From: Rheum nobile | Taxonomy: Eukaryota; Streptophyta; Magnoliopsida; Caryophyllales; Polygonaceae | Direction of reading: 5' to 3' | Assembly (NCBI GenBank): GCA_027886185.1 | Contig: WOAB01000040.1 | Coordinates: forward strand, 6,882,001 to 6,946,000 | Length of the DNA: 64,000 bases | In this document: positions 34,573 through 48,021 of the stretch, one piece after another | Position numbering within the stretch: the stretch's first letter is position 1 | Layout of the letters: each line of letters begins with the position of its first letter | The notes under the pieces: generated by a model | Seen by the model: the letters and a program-made list of their open reading frames with translations, nothing else | Told to the model about the DNA's origin: nothing | The model's database searches: none | Made by a program: the position numbers and the translations under genes

Positions 34573-34675
34573 CAGAAAGTCGTCTGTGACGATTGGATGT
34601 GCTTCGTCCGTCACGAACGGAATACATCCATACGTCACGGATGGAATGCATCCATCCGTGACGGGCGGATTTGTT
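34573..34675. repeat. CATCCGTGACGG motif array, second block
   Basis: Five units of CATCCGTGACGG, CGTCACGAACG or CGTCACGGATGG in both orientations, inside intron 1 of the FAR1/MULE-type gene. Confidence 0.85.
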
Positions 34676-35643
34676 TTACAGAAACTGCATGCTAACTTGT
34701 TTTTTTAACTTCAACAAGAGAACAATTTTGTGAACAACGGTATTTACAATCTGTCCCTGAATGACTGGGACATGGCACCACCGTCCTTTTCACTTGGGTT
34801 GTTCGGCGAAAGTTGTGCGCCTCAACAACCACATATACCGTTATTAGATGGTTTAGCTCGTAATAGAATTCCGTCCGTAAGGTGGGAGGCTCCACCTTAA
34901 TTTGGGTTCCCGACATTACACACACAGCCGCGATTTAATTTTTCTACACCTGAAGAAGTAATTATTTCAAAAGATTATTCAGAGAAATTTACCACGGGTG
35001 AAGTATTCGGCTCCAGAGAAGATGCAATTAAATGGGCTAGACAAATTGGGTTTGATAATCACTTATGCATCACTATTGGTCGGGATAGAAACCTTGATGG
35101 AGGAAGCCTTTGGAAGACACAGCTGAAGTGTGAACAAGCGGAAACTTACATTCCTCAAGATGAAAACAAAGTAAGGGAAAGAACAAGGAGTAAAAAATGT
35201 GGGTGTCCATTCAGATTGTTGTGTCAAGAACAACCGAGAGACTCATGGAAGATCAATGTAGTTGTTAGAACCCACAACCATGTCATTGATGATGACTTGT
35301 ACGGGCATGTATTCACTGGCAGGATGACACCTGAGCAGAAGAAGCTGTGTAAGTCCATGACAGAAAATCATAATAAACCATCCAAGATTGTAACAACACT
35401 TAACCAGGACCCAATAAACTGCACTAAAATGAAGCAAGTGTACAATGACGTGTACAATGCCTGACATAGTGGGATGGAAGGAAGAATCGTGGTCCAAGAG
35501 TTCTTCCATAAGTATAAGGAGAACAACTACTTTATGGAGTATAGGTCGGATCCAACGACCAATAAGATCGCCGACATTTTCTTTGCCAGACCAGACTCCA
35601 TGAAACTCCTAAAGGCATTTTCGTACGTCCTTTTGTTAGACTC

Positions 35644-38151
35644 TGTAACACCCCCGACTTATGTCGGTCGTGTCACACGCCAGTGACCTCAGACGTTACT
35701 ATCCAAAGTCACCCTAGGCTTTAATCGGAATAATTAAGCTTAAATTAGTATATTAAATAACAAAAGATTAAACAACGGAAGACATATTTAAAATAAAACT
35801 CAACCTTTTATTAACAGACTTCTCATAAAATAAGAAGTGACGATTTTACAACAGAGTGAAATTTCAGCGGAAGACTTTAAATTACACAGCGGAAGACTTT
35901 AAGAATAACCTATTACATGACTAGGTTATAAATGTATATATTAAAGTAATACTTAACAACCTTAAAACACTGACACTTAAATCTTCAACTGCAAGCCTCT
36001 TCTTCAACTAGTTACTTTAAGACTTCGGGAACCAACCACTGATGTGCCGTATAGGGCGGATGACACCAACCAACCATGCAAGGAATAAAACCCGGTTGGT
36101 TAGTCTAATGAAAGACTATACAAGGGTGAAAACAGAATGGTTCTAGTGATCGTAACCGTTTACTATCATTGTCCCTCGAATAACAACCGAAGGAACGTTA
36201 CATAACCCAAAACTTTCACGGAATGATTAAAGTTTAGACATGTACTGAAAAGAATACTCCAAAGGAATTGAGTCTTATGTGAAAGTATGACAAATATTTG
36301 GGAATGTTATAGTTTTCACACAAGTGTTTAAAAACGACTTGATCATTTGGGTCAACGACCAACCTCACCGCACACTGCGAATCCAGATTGGAAAGAAGAC
36401 TTACTCTAACCGAAGTCCGGGCGGTTTCCACGTTGTACTCCTCGCTCGAGGGTATATTAATTATGTGTATAACCACACTTATCTTATTTAATTACAAAAC
36501 GTATACGTTAAGCTTTTAATATGATCTCGAGTGACAACGAGAATAACACAGGGTGACAATACGTCCATCCCAAATTGCACTAGCAAGGTGCTTAACACCT
36601 CCTAACCTTAACGGGTGGATAGGAAGCAATGGTCATGACCTTAAAAGTATTAGAGAATTATTCCGACTAATACCGAGTTATAAAGAAATGACTAATCCTC
36701 GTAAGGAATTAGCGTTCGTATGAATACTCGTGCTAATCTAGCATTTAAGTTTACATTTAAAATCCACAACAAAGCCATCACAGTAATAACAAGTATAATA
36801 GCGTTGTTTCTAGCAATATATACAATCTATTATAATATCATATTTTAATCATCTCATTTATAAAATTGTTCCCAAACGAAACAACACTTCACCCCAATTT
36901 AATTAACAATCAAGTAATTGATAATTAAAGGAATTATGGAATGATAAGCAAGAGCGAACTGCCACTTGCCTTAATTAGACGAATTGACGATGTCGGGTTT
37001 CAAGATCTGGAAACTGAAATCTGAATACGGATTCCTACGACGACGAAACAACGACGGAACCCTAAGTTGGATTCGATACGAAACGAATAAACGGAACGAA
37101 CGAAACACAAATGAATCGAAGGGAAAAGGCCACAGCCGTGGCTGTGCCAGAGGGTGCCGCGATCGCGGCCCACATGACAGTGGTTGCGGTTTTCTGGGCA
37201 ACCCGCGGTCGTGGTGGATGAACCACGGCCGCGGATTCCCACCCCGACCTTAGCTCGGAGACGAAGAACGACTTACCGACGGCGACGACTCGGCTCTTCG
37301 CTCCTACGACAACTGCGCCCCACCACTGCTACTCCAAAACTTCCAACAGGCACCACGACCTCCGACACCTGAACTCCGGCGACGAGCAAGACTCCGACGA
37401 CCAACCCAAAACGAGAGAGGGGGAAAGAGAGAGCTGAGATCTGATGGATGAAGAACTACGAGACTGAAGACCCCTATTTATAGGGTGGAGGAGGCCCTAA
37501 CGCCGAGCAACCGAAACGATCGGCCTCCCCCTCCGGCGTAACGCTGGCAGCCCGAACGGCGAAATGCGGGGAAGACGAGCCGAGTCAGGTTTTCGCGATC
37601 GCGGAAATTCTCCCGCGGTCGCGGAATTTCCGCGGTCGAGCCCCTTGGCCTCGGGTCGCGGTTTGGCTCGCGGATTTAAGCTAAAATCTATTTTTAGTAT
37701 CCATAAAACATATTCTACGATCCCAAAATACCTCGAACGTATATTATAACGTTCAAAGATTAATACAGAGATTCCGAATACGCTCAACGGGTCCTACTTA
37801 CAAAATGAGGGTTGGGAGTTTACCCAAATACCCTTACCAAAATTGAGGGGTATTACATCACTATCCCCTTAAAAGAAGTTTCGACCCCAAAACTTGGCCG
37901 ATAACAGCTCAGATAAGCGATCTTATAATAAGTTACCCAACCTTATAAGTTTAACCATCCCTAACCCATTTAACACTTTGTAAATTGGTTCAAGCATTTC
38001 TAAGTTAAAATCTATAAGTTGGTTCAAATTACAGTTAATGTAAGGTTAACAATAATTTAGACTCTTCACAACTTAAGGGAATTCTATATCCTGCTTTAAC
38101 CAAACATACATTCTACCATATTACCCTTATGGTAACATGAGGGTTATTACA
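35644..38151 (-). repeat. 3' LTR of the gag-only Ty3/gypsy element
   Basis: 2508 bp. Contains an internal second polypurine-like tract TCTTTTAAGGGGATAGTGA followed by TGTAATACCCC at 37857, which mimics the real LTR start. A GC-rich region at 37130-37680 is studded with CCGCGGTCGCGG-type palindromes. Short open frames on both strands there are by-products. Confidence 0.9.
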
Positions 38152-40133
38152 TTACTACCCCCTTAAAATAGTTTTGACCCCGAAACTAGCATCGCTAAGC
38201 TAAAGGGACCGGTTTCACCATAAATCTCACTACTAGAACTTAATATCCTTAATCATTTCATCCTTGCACTTGTTCCTAGGGAAACGATCTGTTTCCTCAA
38301 CCATACCATTATCTCGCATATCTTATCTCCATGTGCTACACTTGTAGTAACCCGTGACTATATCCACAAGGTTGTAATTATCTTAGGATAATAATCTCCA
38401 AAATCATTGCAATAGACTTGTTATACCTTAAGCATGAGAACACACATCTCTCTTTCAACTTTTCTGTTTATAACCTCTCTCAAAGTACATACCTTATTTT
38501 CCTTAAGTTGATATCCTTAAATAAACTTGGTCTTTGCAACCTATATCACTCAAGTCGAACTATTTATTCGATCATGATTCCACTTTACAACATACTGCTT
38601 AAATTCCTTACTCTTGCTAGAACCGACATGATCATCCACAAGATTACCATTGCCTTAATTAGCGTATCCATTATAATATCCAATATAATCTCGCTATTAT
38701 GCCATATTCATCATAAAGACCTTGATGTCCTCAAAACAGAAGAATACAATATTTTTCTACTAACTTCCTTTCGATGATCAGATCCTCAAAGTACATACAT
38801 AGAATTCAACTATACCTCAACTTAGTACCTCCACCTGTCATATAGGTCTTACTCCTTACATACACGGCTCACCTATTTCATTGGTTACCTTAATTACATT
38901 TGGCCCTTGTGCCATATCTTAACTCAAAATCTGTACGCATGTGATCCCACAATTAATCACACCACAACCTATGTCTGTTTATCTCCACATGATTTAATAA
39001 TCCATTCCACAAGATTATACTCTCGTTTCACCCAAACGTGTCATACGATCCCCTTTATAGACGTAGGTCACTTTTTATCCAATCCTATAGACAAAATTCC
39101 ATCCACTTAAGTTATCATGTACTCTAAATCCTTATAATTTAAAACAACCTTTACCAACTGAGTTGTTTAAACACCATAAATCCTTAAACACGTAATCGTC
39201 CTCATACGATTCCTTATCCCAAATCAAGCGACCCTTTTGCTTTATCGAAACTCACTATTTATCCAAGACGTAATTGTCTTAATACTTCTTATGTCCTTAT
39301 ATCGTTTCTCTTAAGAAAACCTCATAACGAAACCTCAGATAATCTTCCAGAGTAACACTTATGACTTCACACCCCTAGCCTTTCCGAAAGCTTAAACCAC
39401 TAGGCCCACAATGAGCACACTCACTTACAAAACTCCCTAACCATAACCCTTGGGTTATAAGGTTTTACTCAAGATCGTATTAGAGTACGATCATCTTAGA
39501 GAAAACGACTCCTTACGAAATATCTCTCTTATACATTTATTCATTTAAATATATAATTCAAACAACTCACCCCATCTATTGCTCAGAGTATACACATGAG
39601 GAAAACACCACAGAGTATTACTACACACACCAAATCCTTCTAGCAAGGAATCCTTACGGCATTATCCTCTCGAGACAATGCTCATGACTTTAAGCAAAGG
39701 GAACCGATAATGTCAATGCCCAACCTGACATTATTTCAGGACAATAGAGGAGTTCTTATGAATAGTTTCGACCTCGAAACTGACACTAACAGGGTAGGGA
39801 ACAACCACGCATGTCCCAACCCAACACTGTCCTTTATGAGTCCAAACAGTCTTTATCAACACATGACATGTACTATATTTGGCACTCAAGGATTCTCGTA
39901 TTATCGAACAACTTGCAATAGTAACGAATCTAGTAATTTCCGAAACAAGGAAACACTTCTTTATTATTCGCAACATTACATTAAAGCAACTGACAGAAAG
40001 TCGAACAGACAGATTACTAACTATGGAGACTATCGACACAATTCGTCGCTCCTTATTCTTAAAGAAAGGCTTAACAGAAATACAACTACTCGTTCAGAGT
40101 CTCATTCCCGTCAGTTTGACGCAACACGAAGAG
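38152..40133 (-). other. Non-coding internal region of the gag-only element
   Basis: Occupies the place where polymerase would be. No reverse transcriptase (YxDD), RNase H or integrase motif is readable in any frame. Its end next to the 3' LTR resembles 2150-2340. Confidence 0.7.
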
Positions 40134-41420
40134 TCATTGCCCCTGACCCGAAGACTCCATAGGCGCCTTGCCTTTATTACGAGCAATAGATTGCTCCGGA
40201 GCGGACATCCCTAGCCTCGGGTTTTGCCCATTGCCAACATTCGAGGCTTGGTAAGAATGCGTTGGTCTTTGACCCTTCTGCCTACAATATGTTTTCATGT
40301 GGCCTTCTTTCCCACAGTTATAACATATCCTCTTTTCCTTTTGGCAGTTAAGACTTTTATGTCCAACCTCACCACAATTGTGGCACTGAATCACTCCGCT
40401 ACTCCAACCCGAGCCTCTAGCAGAGTCAGACTGAGTCGTCTCGGTCTTAGCGCGACCAGACTTCTCAAACTTGGTGGGCGATGCCGGTCGCTTGAATGTA
40501 CCAACCCGACGATCCTGTTGCCCACCCCTTCCCTTAACCTGTTTCTCTCGGTTTTGGGCGAATTCCTCCAGTGTGACCTCTATCTTGTAGGCCGCATCCA
40601 CATATTGCTCTAATGTAGAACAACCGTGATGCACCATTAGAGGTTTGATTTCTGGATTCATCCATCCATGGAAGTACCAGATCTTTTGCTCTTCACTCGA
40701 CACTTCTGGTCCAGCATATTGCAACAAATGATTGAACTTAGCTGCAAGCTCAGTCACCTTCAATCCCTCGGTCTTAGGGTAAAGAAACTCCTTATGATTC
40801 TTCTCCCTAATAGCACGGGAAAAGAAACGGTCAGTCATCTTTGTTTTGAACATACCCCAGTTTAACCCGGGATGATCAGCTAGACCAGTGCTCTCCCACC
40901 ATTCGCTAGCCACATCCTTGAGTTGAAGGGAGACGATGTGCACTTTCTCAGTCTCAGTGCAATCCACGTTCCTGAACAGCCGTTCCATATGCGAGAACCA
41001 ATACGCCACTCTGACTGGTTCTCCGGTACCATCATAAATGTCAGGTCTCATTGATCTCACGGGCTTCAAGGCTCGACCGTAATCCCCTCTGTTCCTGACG
41101 ACATCGACCTGAGGTACCAGATCCACTGGCTCCTCAAATTCAGGAATAACCTAAGGAACTGGACCACCCTGTGCTTGCGGTGCAATTGACCGAATTACAT
41201 CGGTGACCGTCTGCATAACAAACCCACGAATGGCCTCTTTGGTCGCGACATCTAACACTACCGGAGGATTAGCCTGAACTTGGCCAACGCCTGTGGGGTT
41301 ATTGTGAGAGACAGACTCGCTCTCCTCCCCTTGATTAGCGGCGCTCCTCAGATTCAGCCTTGGGTTGTTACTCGGTCCCGCACCAGCACGGACTGTGTTC
41401 ACCATCTGTTGATGAACCAT
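40134..41420 (-). pseudogene. Ty3/gypsy gag (capsid and two CCHC zinc knuckles), one stop
   Basis: Structural gag protein that would form the particle and bind RNA. The start is at 41420. A Retrotrans_gag domain reads FSHMERLFRNVDCTETEK then LKDVASEWWES. Two zinc knuckles follow, CHNCGEVGHKSLNC and CYNCGKEGHMKTYC, then a stop after SSGQGQ. One in-frame TAG at about 41151 interrupts the N-terminal part (after GGPVP). Otherwise the frame is open for over 400 codons, so the damage is slight. Confidence 0.9.
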
Positions 41421-42097
41421 AACGTTAGTTTATAACTTTTCCAACTTGAATACGACACTTAGTCAAATACGTTATGATACGAATTGTAAGGGTTCAAACT
41501 AATAACTTTATATCAGTCTGACTAACCCTCCACCATTAACCGCAAAGACGATCTTCTTCTCTTTACTTGAGAATGGGTACTCTAGGAGAAATGTCAACCT
41601 TTAAATGACATTAAACCTAAGAAGAGACACTATCCCTAAGAATGCATCTAAGGAATAAGTAACACTCGAAGCTTGCAGAAGTTTGAAAAACCACTTATTA
41701 TTAAACCTTATACTTTCAAACTTCATACTTTATACCTTTAAACCTCATATAAATATAATTACTTATAGTTTTAGTTTCTCAAACTAGTGATACGATTATC
41801 ACAAAACTCTTCTAAGACCAAAAATCATACTTTTAAAGTTACATCATAAACTTACGTCTGATTGCTTATACACACCTTTTAAAACCAACTATAAATAACT
41901 TTTGAAGTTTAATAGTTAAATCATTAGTTTAAATTAAATTCCAAGAAATAAGTATAACTTTTAAATTTAACACTGAAACTCTCGAAATTCCTTTTTAATA
42001 GAAAATAGGTTGAAAATAGTTTCGAATTTATTTTTCGAAAATTCTCAAACCTAACAATAGGCCAAGAATTTTAAAATCATTGTTCTGATACCATAAT

Positions 42098-44569
42098 TGT
42101 AACACCCCCGCCTTATGTCGGTCGTGTCACACGCCAGTGACCTCAGACGTTACTGTCCAAAGTCACCCTAGGATTTAATCGGAACAATTTAGCTTAAATA
42201 AGTATATTAAATAACGAAAGATTAAACAACGGAAGACATATTTAAAATAAAACTCAACCTTTTATTAAAAGACTTCTCATAAAATGAGAAGTGACGATTT
42301 TACAACAGAGTGAAATTTCAGGGGAAGACTTTAAATTACACAGCGGAAGACTTTAAGAATAACCTATTATATGACTATGTTATAAATGTATATATTAAAG
42401 TAATACTTAACAACCTTAAAACACTGACACTTAAATCTTCAACTGCAAGCCTCTTCTTCAACTGGTTACTTCAAGACTTCGGGAACCAACCACTGATGTG
42501 CCGTATAGGACGGATGACACCAGTCAACCATGAAAGGAATAAAACCCGGTTGGTTAGTCTAATGAAAGACTATGCAAGGGTGAAAATAGAATGGTTCTAG
42601 TGATCGTAACCATTTACTATCATTGTCCCTCGAATAACAACCGAAGGAACGATACATAACCCGAAACTTTCACGGAATGATTAAAGTTTAGACATGCACT
42701 GAAAAGAAGACTCCAAAGGAATTGAGTCTTATGGGAAAGTATGACAAATGTTTGGGAATGTTATAGTTTTCACACAAGCGTTTAAAAACGACTTGATCAT
42801 TTGGGTCAACGACCAACCTCACCGCACATTGCGAATCCAGATTAGAAAGAAGACTTACTCTAACCGAAGTCCGGACGGTTTCCACGTTGTACTCCTCGCC
42901 CGAGGGTATATTAATTATGTGTATAACCACACTTATCTTATTTAATTACAAAACGTATATTCACATTAAGCTTTTAATATGATCTCGAGTGACAACGAGA
43001 ATAACACAGGGTGACAATACGTCCATCCCAAATTGCACTAGCAAGGTGCTTAACACCTCCTAACCTTAACGGGTGGATAGGAAGCAATGGTCATGACCTT
43101 GAAAGTATTAGAGAATTATTCCGACTAATACCGAGTTATAAAGAAACGACTAATCCTCGTAAGGAATTAGCGTTCGTACGAATACTCGTGCTAATCTAGC
43201 ATTTAAGTTTACATTTAAAATGCACAACAAAGCCATCACAATAATAACAGGTATAATAGCGTTGTTTCTAGCAATATATATAACATATTATAATATCATA
43301 TTTTAATCATCTCATTTATAAAATTGTTCCCAAACGAAACAACACTTCATCCCAATTTAATTAACAATCAAGTAATTGATAATTAAATGAATTATGGAAT
43401 GATAAGCAAGAGCGAACTGCCACTTGCCTTAATTAGACGAATTGACGATGTCGGGTTTCGGGATCTGGAAACTGAAATCTGAATACGGATTCCTACGACG
43501 ACGAAACAACGACGGAACCCTAAGTTGGATTCGATACGAAACGAATAAACGGAACGAACGAAACACAAACGAATCGAAGGGAAAATGCCACAGCCGTGGC
43601 TGCGCCAGAGGGTGCCGCGATCGCGGCCCACATGACCGTGGTCGCGGTTTTCTGGGCAACCCGCGGTCGCGGCGGATGAACCGCGGTCGCGGATGCCCAC
43701 CCCGACCTTAGCTCGGAGACGAAGAATGACTTACCAATGGCGACGACTCGGCTCTTCGCTCCTACGACAACTGCGCCCCACCACTGCTACTCCAAAACTT
43801 CCGACAGGCACCACGACCTCCGACACTTGAACTCCGGCGACGAGCAAGACTCCGGCGACCAACCCAAAACGAGAGAGGGGGAAAGAGAGAGATGAGATCT
43901 GATGGATGAAGAACTACGAGACTGAATACCCCTATTTATAGGGTGGAGGAGGCCCTAACGCCGAGCAACCGAAACGATCGGCCTCCCCCTCCGGCGTAAC
44001 GCTGTCAGCCCGAACGGCAAAACGCGGGGAAGACGAAGCTGAGTCAGGTTTCCGCGATCGCGGAAATTCTCTCGCGGTTGCGGAATTGCGCGGTCAAGCC
44101 CCTTGGCCTCGGGTCGCGGTTTGGCTCGCAGATTTAAGCTAAAATCTTTTTTTAGTATCCATAAAACATATTCTACGATCCCAAAATACCTCAAACGTAT
44201 ATTATAACGTTCAAAGATTAATACAGAGATTCCGAATACGCTCAACGTGTCATACTTACAGAACGAGGGTTGGGAAATTACGCAAATACCCTTACCAAAA
44301 TTGAGGGGTATTACATCACTACCCCCTTAAAAGAAGTTTTGACCCCGAAACTTGGCCGATAACAGCTCAGACAAGCGATCTTATAATAAGTTACCCAACC
44401 TTATAAGTTTAACCATGCCTAACCCATTTAACACTTTGTAAATTGGTTCAAGCATTTCTAAGTTTAACAATAATTTAGACTCTTCACAACTTAAGGGAAT
44501 TCTATATCTTGCTTTAACCAAACATACATTCTACCATATTACCCTTATGGTAACATGAGGGTTATTACA
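42098..44569 (-). repeat. 5' LTR of the gag-only Ty3/gypsy element
   Basis: 2472 bp, nearly identical to 35644-38151. It contains the same internal polypurine-like tract and LTR-start mimic at about 44315. The GC-rich CCGCGGTCGCGG region is at 43590-44130. Confidence 0.9.
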
Positions 44570-46742
44570 TACTCCACATATAGCACAAATAGGTTAGTAT
44601 AACCCGTCTATATGCTATATCTACTTGTTGATATGTTTATTCATTATTCAATGACACATCTACTTATGCAGGTATGACTTGTCTTTTCTGGAAAGTATAG
44701 GAGTCACGTCTACATGAGAGAACTACAATGTGGCGGGGGTGTTTCTATAGCGTGAGCAAGAAGACAACTACGTGTGGGCCGCACAATAACTTTTTGAATT
44801 GTGTAAAAAAGTGTCAAGTAACACCTACATGCCTAGTGACAGATCGTGAAAAGGCCTTGATGAATGCGTTAGATAGACTCTTTCCAAGTGCAAAGTCTAT
44901 CCTCTTTAGGCGCCATGTGAAAAAGAACATAAAGGACCATGCTAAGAAGGTGATGAAGGATAAAAGCTTGGGCACAAGGTTTGCAAATACATACTATAAT
45001 TTATTCAAGCAAACAACTGTACCCGAGTACGAGAGGGAGTTGCGCAGAATTGAGTCGGAATGGAGGGCTTGGCCACTTCTTACTTAATATGTAAGAAACA
45101 ATTGGCTGATTGATGAGGCGTTGTCGTGACACCTAAACAAAATAATCCTAACAAACCTAAACAAGTAGTCTGGGCAAGTAAGGGTCGAATCCACAGGGAG
45201 GAAGTGATCTTTCTAAGTGTTTATAAGCATGCAAAGTAACAAGAAAAGGGGTTTTGATTATCAAGCAAAGTAACAAAGATGCAAGCTTTAGAAGGAAAAT
45301 AAATATAACGGGTGAAAATATTCCACTAGACAAATATCCACACTGCAAAGGAAACAGGTTGATCACTGATAACTATTTTTCCAAGTTCTTTTCACAATCT
45401 TATAGTTGTTCCCACCCTGATCTTAAGTACTATCGATTCTCACAGTTGTCGATAGACTTATTACTACGTCAATGGGAAAGTACCTCCGATTCTCACAGTT
45501 GTCAATGTACTTTACCACTAACACAGCAATAGCAATGCACACAAGGATATAGGATACATGCAAATAGAAGGTGCTTCCTTACTACTTAACATGCAAATGA
45601 TTCTCACTCACGATTACACGCTCGGAACCCCTATACCCAACAATCATGTATGCTACTAGATATGCACTCGGAACCCCTATATGCAAATTCTAGCAATTGA
45701 TAGATGTCGAAAAACCTAGTTAGCTACGCTAGAAGAATCAACATAAACCAATAGACAATATGCTCAAGAGAATTAAACCAACTTTATAAGATATAGAACA
45801 AGGAATAGAAATCTCACAACCAATCCATTGCAATGCTTCAATCGTCTAGTAGAACAAAGGTGTTTAGCTCTCCATGGGTTGAAAACCCTGGAGGCAGAAT
45901 GAAAAACGAACTTCTAAAACTAAATTGTAGATTGTGGCAACTAGGTTAACTAAAGGGTTTTTAACCTAATTCTAAAAGTGTATAAAAATAATAAAATAAC
46001 AATAATAAAATAATAATAAAGTAAACAATCCAAATTTGGGAATTAATCCCGCTATATCGCTCGACAAGCATCTCGTCCCAGCCGCTCGTTCTCGGCCTCA
46101 CAACAGTTGCACATCTCGCTCGGCCCAATTCCAAGTTGCGGCCCACTTCTAATTGCATCAACTCTCTCGCTCGGCCCATCTTCATCAACAGCTCGGCCCA
46201 ACTCCAACAAGCAGCTCCACACTCCTCGCTGACGTCATCATGACATCATCGTCCCACATCAATCTTCCGCTGCTTCAATTTAACGCGCGCGGCATTCCCT
46301 CACTTCACTTCACGCGGGCCTCTGCCTTCAGTTGGGCCTTTCCTCATCCAATTCGGCCCAACATCACGTGGCCTTCTTTTTCAATTCCAGCACGCGGGCT
46401 TCTTGTAATTTCGCTAGCTTTTGCCTCGCGAGCGGGCCGCGGGGCGGCATCCTTCTCTGAGACCCACCGCCGGGTCGCGGTGGCTCTGGCGCGGGGCGGT
46501 AGAAATTCGCCCACTCCTTTCTCTTCTGCTCTTCATTACTACCAAGTGTTGGTAGTCTTCTCCAATTAATTTCCAGCAGATCCTCATCCATCTTCATCTT
46601 CTCCAAATAAGCTGTAAATCCCTGGATATCTTCAATTCTCTCCACATCTTCTGGATTACAGACTTAACCTCAAATCTAGTCATAAACTCCTCTAAATAAT
46701 GTTAATAATTGCTAGTTAAGGTGTATGAAATGACACCTATCA

Positions 46743-48021
46743 ACTTCCCCCATGCTTAGACCTTTACTCGTCCCGAGTAAGCTAAAGATAAACCTACTCT
46801 CTCAATCAAACACCAAGGTCTCAGGAAGTACAAGAAAATATGACACCAGCAATTACAACATCTCAACAATCAGCTCCAGACAACCAAAACAATATGCACA
46901 GCACAACAACACAGTGCAACACAACACCATAGAGTGACACCACTAATCCTAGCCTCCATCTATCTTCTTATCTCTCCAGAGGGACCTACCCGAAACCTCC
47001 TTATATCTCCTCTTCTTATGACGCCTTGCCAAGAATAATGAGAAATCCTAAAATCATTCTTCTTCTTTTCGCTCATTTTGCCAAGGCGCCCTTTCGGGTT
47101 TTCACTAAGCCACTCATTTCATTTTTCGATAGATCCCAGGATTTTTCAAGCCACTTGCTTATTACCTAGGCCGCCCTTTCGGGTTTTCGACATATCCCAG
47201 GATTTTCAAATGTATGCCTTTTTTCAATTTTTGGCTTTTTCTCCTTTTTATTCATTTTTCTCAACAACGTAGCAAGTATAGAACTCTCCCCCATGCTTAA
47301 ATATTGCATTGTCCTCAATGTAATGAAAGACAAAAGAATAGAAGCATAGGGAAAAGCAAAAAAAATAACTCACAAACGTCGCCAAGCTGCTTGGATACTG
47401 TAGGTGTCGTTGGCGGTCTTCTCAATAAATGCCCAGGTCTCTGGTGTTGGGCGGGTGTCTTCATCAACTCTATAATCTTCTCATACCGTGCAATCAAAAG
47501 GGAACCACTTTGGTGAGTAGTGGTAAAACAATGCTAGTAGGGTTGCACGGCCTTCTAGGAACACATGGTGGAGCCCATATGTAATCATGGTGTGGACTCT
47601 AGTATTCCTCCTTCTCAGCTGTCAATTGTAGGACTATCATCGTTGCTAAATAATGTGTGGGGCGAATGTCTCCTCCTTGACAACATGATACGCACCATCT
47701 CCATAGGGAACTCTGGACAGCTGGCCTTTGGTACCTTTTTATTTTTTTTATTTTTTTTTTGCCCCCCGTTTAAGGTTTTTTTTTTGGGTGACTTAGTGCA
47801 GGGAAGGAAGACTTACATTGGTGTGGGAACACCTTCTTCAATAGGCATGGGTCTCTTCCCTGCAGGTTAGTCGGAAACAAAAACAAAAGCAAAAACAAAG
47901 ACAAAGACACACTAAAAAAAATGCAAAAACAAAGAAAGAAAAACAAGAAAAGAAAAACATACCTCGGGTTGCCTCCCGGATAGCGCCTTAGTTATTGTCA
48001 TGGTTTGACATCCTACTCATC
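46743..48021 (-). other. Internal spacer of the Athila-like element
   Basis: Non-coding. It includes two copies of GCGCCCTTTCGGGTTTTC / GCCGCCCTTTCGGGTTTTC (47088 and 47170) and T-rich runs near 47735-47785. No polymerase is readable. Confidence 0.6.

Larger units (their letters stand above)
35644..44569 (-). mobile_element. Ty3/gypsy retrotransposon, gag-only, with two full LTRs
   Basis: LTRs at 42098-44569 (5') and 35644-38151 (3') begin TGTAATAACCC and end GGTGTTACA on the minus strand and are very similar by eye. The main difference is a deletion of about 36 bp in the 5' copy near 44464. The primer-binding site TGGTATCAGAAC (42093-42082) fits initiator tRNA-Met. The polypurine tract CTATTTTAAGGGGGTAGTAA directly precedes the 3' LTR. 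The 5 bp flanks are GACTC and TACTC, a target duplication with one mismatch. The interior has only gag; 38152-40133 has no protease, reverse transcriptase or integrase, so it must move in trans. Confidence 0.92.
34207..45110 (+). pseudogene. FAR1/MULE-type transposase gene, split by a Ty3/gypsy element
   Basis: Mutator-like transposase of the FAR1-related kind. Exon 1 is 34207-34278 (MENEYNFFNFNGGEDVSRD). Exon 2 starts at 34721 and runs to 35643, continues beyond the retrotransposon at 44575-44592, and exon 3 starts at 44672. The FAR1 DNA-binding part reads FGSREDAIKWARQIG then KCGCPFRLL and VVVRTHNHVIDDD. The transposase core starts LLLDSTYSTNR across the insertion and continues with CLVTDREKALMNALDRLFP and HVKKNIKDHAKK. 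Stops lie at 34898-34900 and 35462-35464, with more stops and a frameshift in exon 3. The gene is cut at its 3' side by the Athila-like LTR at 45111. Intron 1 carries a CATCCGTGACGG array. Confidence 0.82.

Noticed and set aside
36971..37790. Arg- and Gly-rich open frames in the LTR, repeated at 43392-44245
   Set aside because: Overlapping frames on both strands inside LTR sequence with GC-rich palindromes. No conserved domain, and the frames are open because of base composition.
41521..42081. Possible extra gene upstream of gag
   Set aside because: This is the leader between primer-binding site and gag, with stops in all frames.
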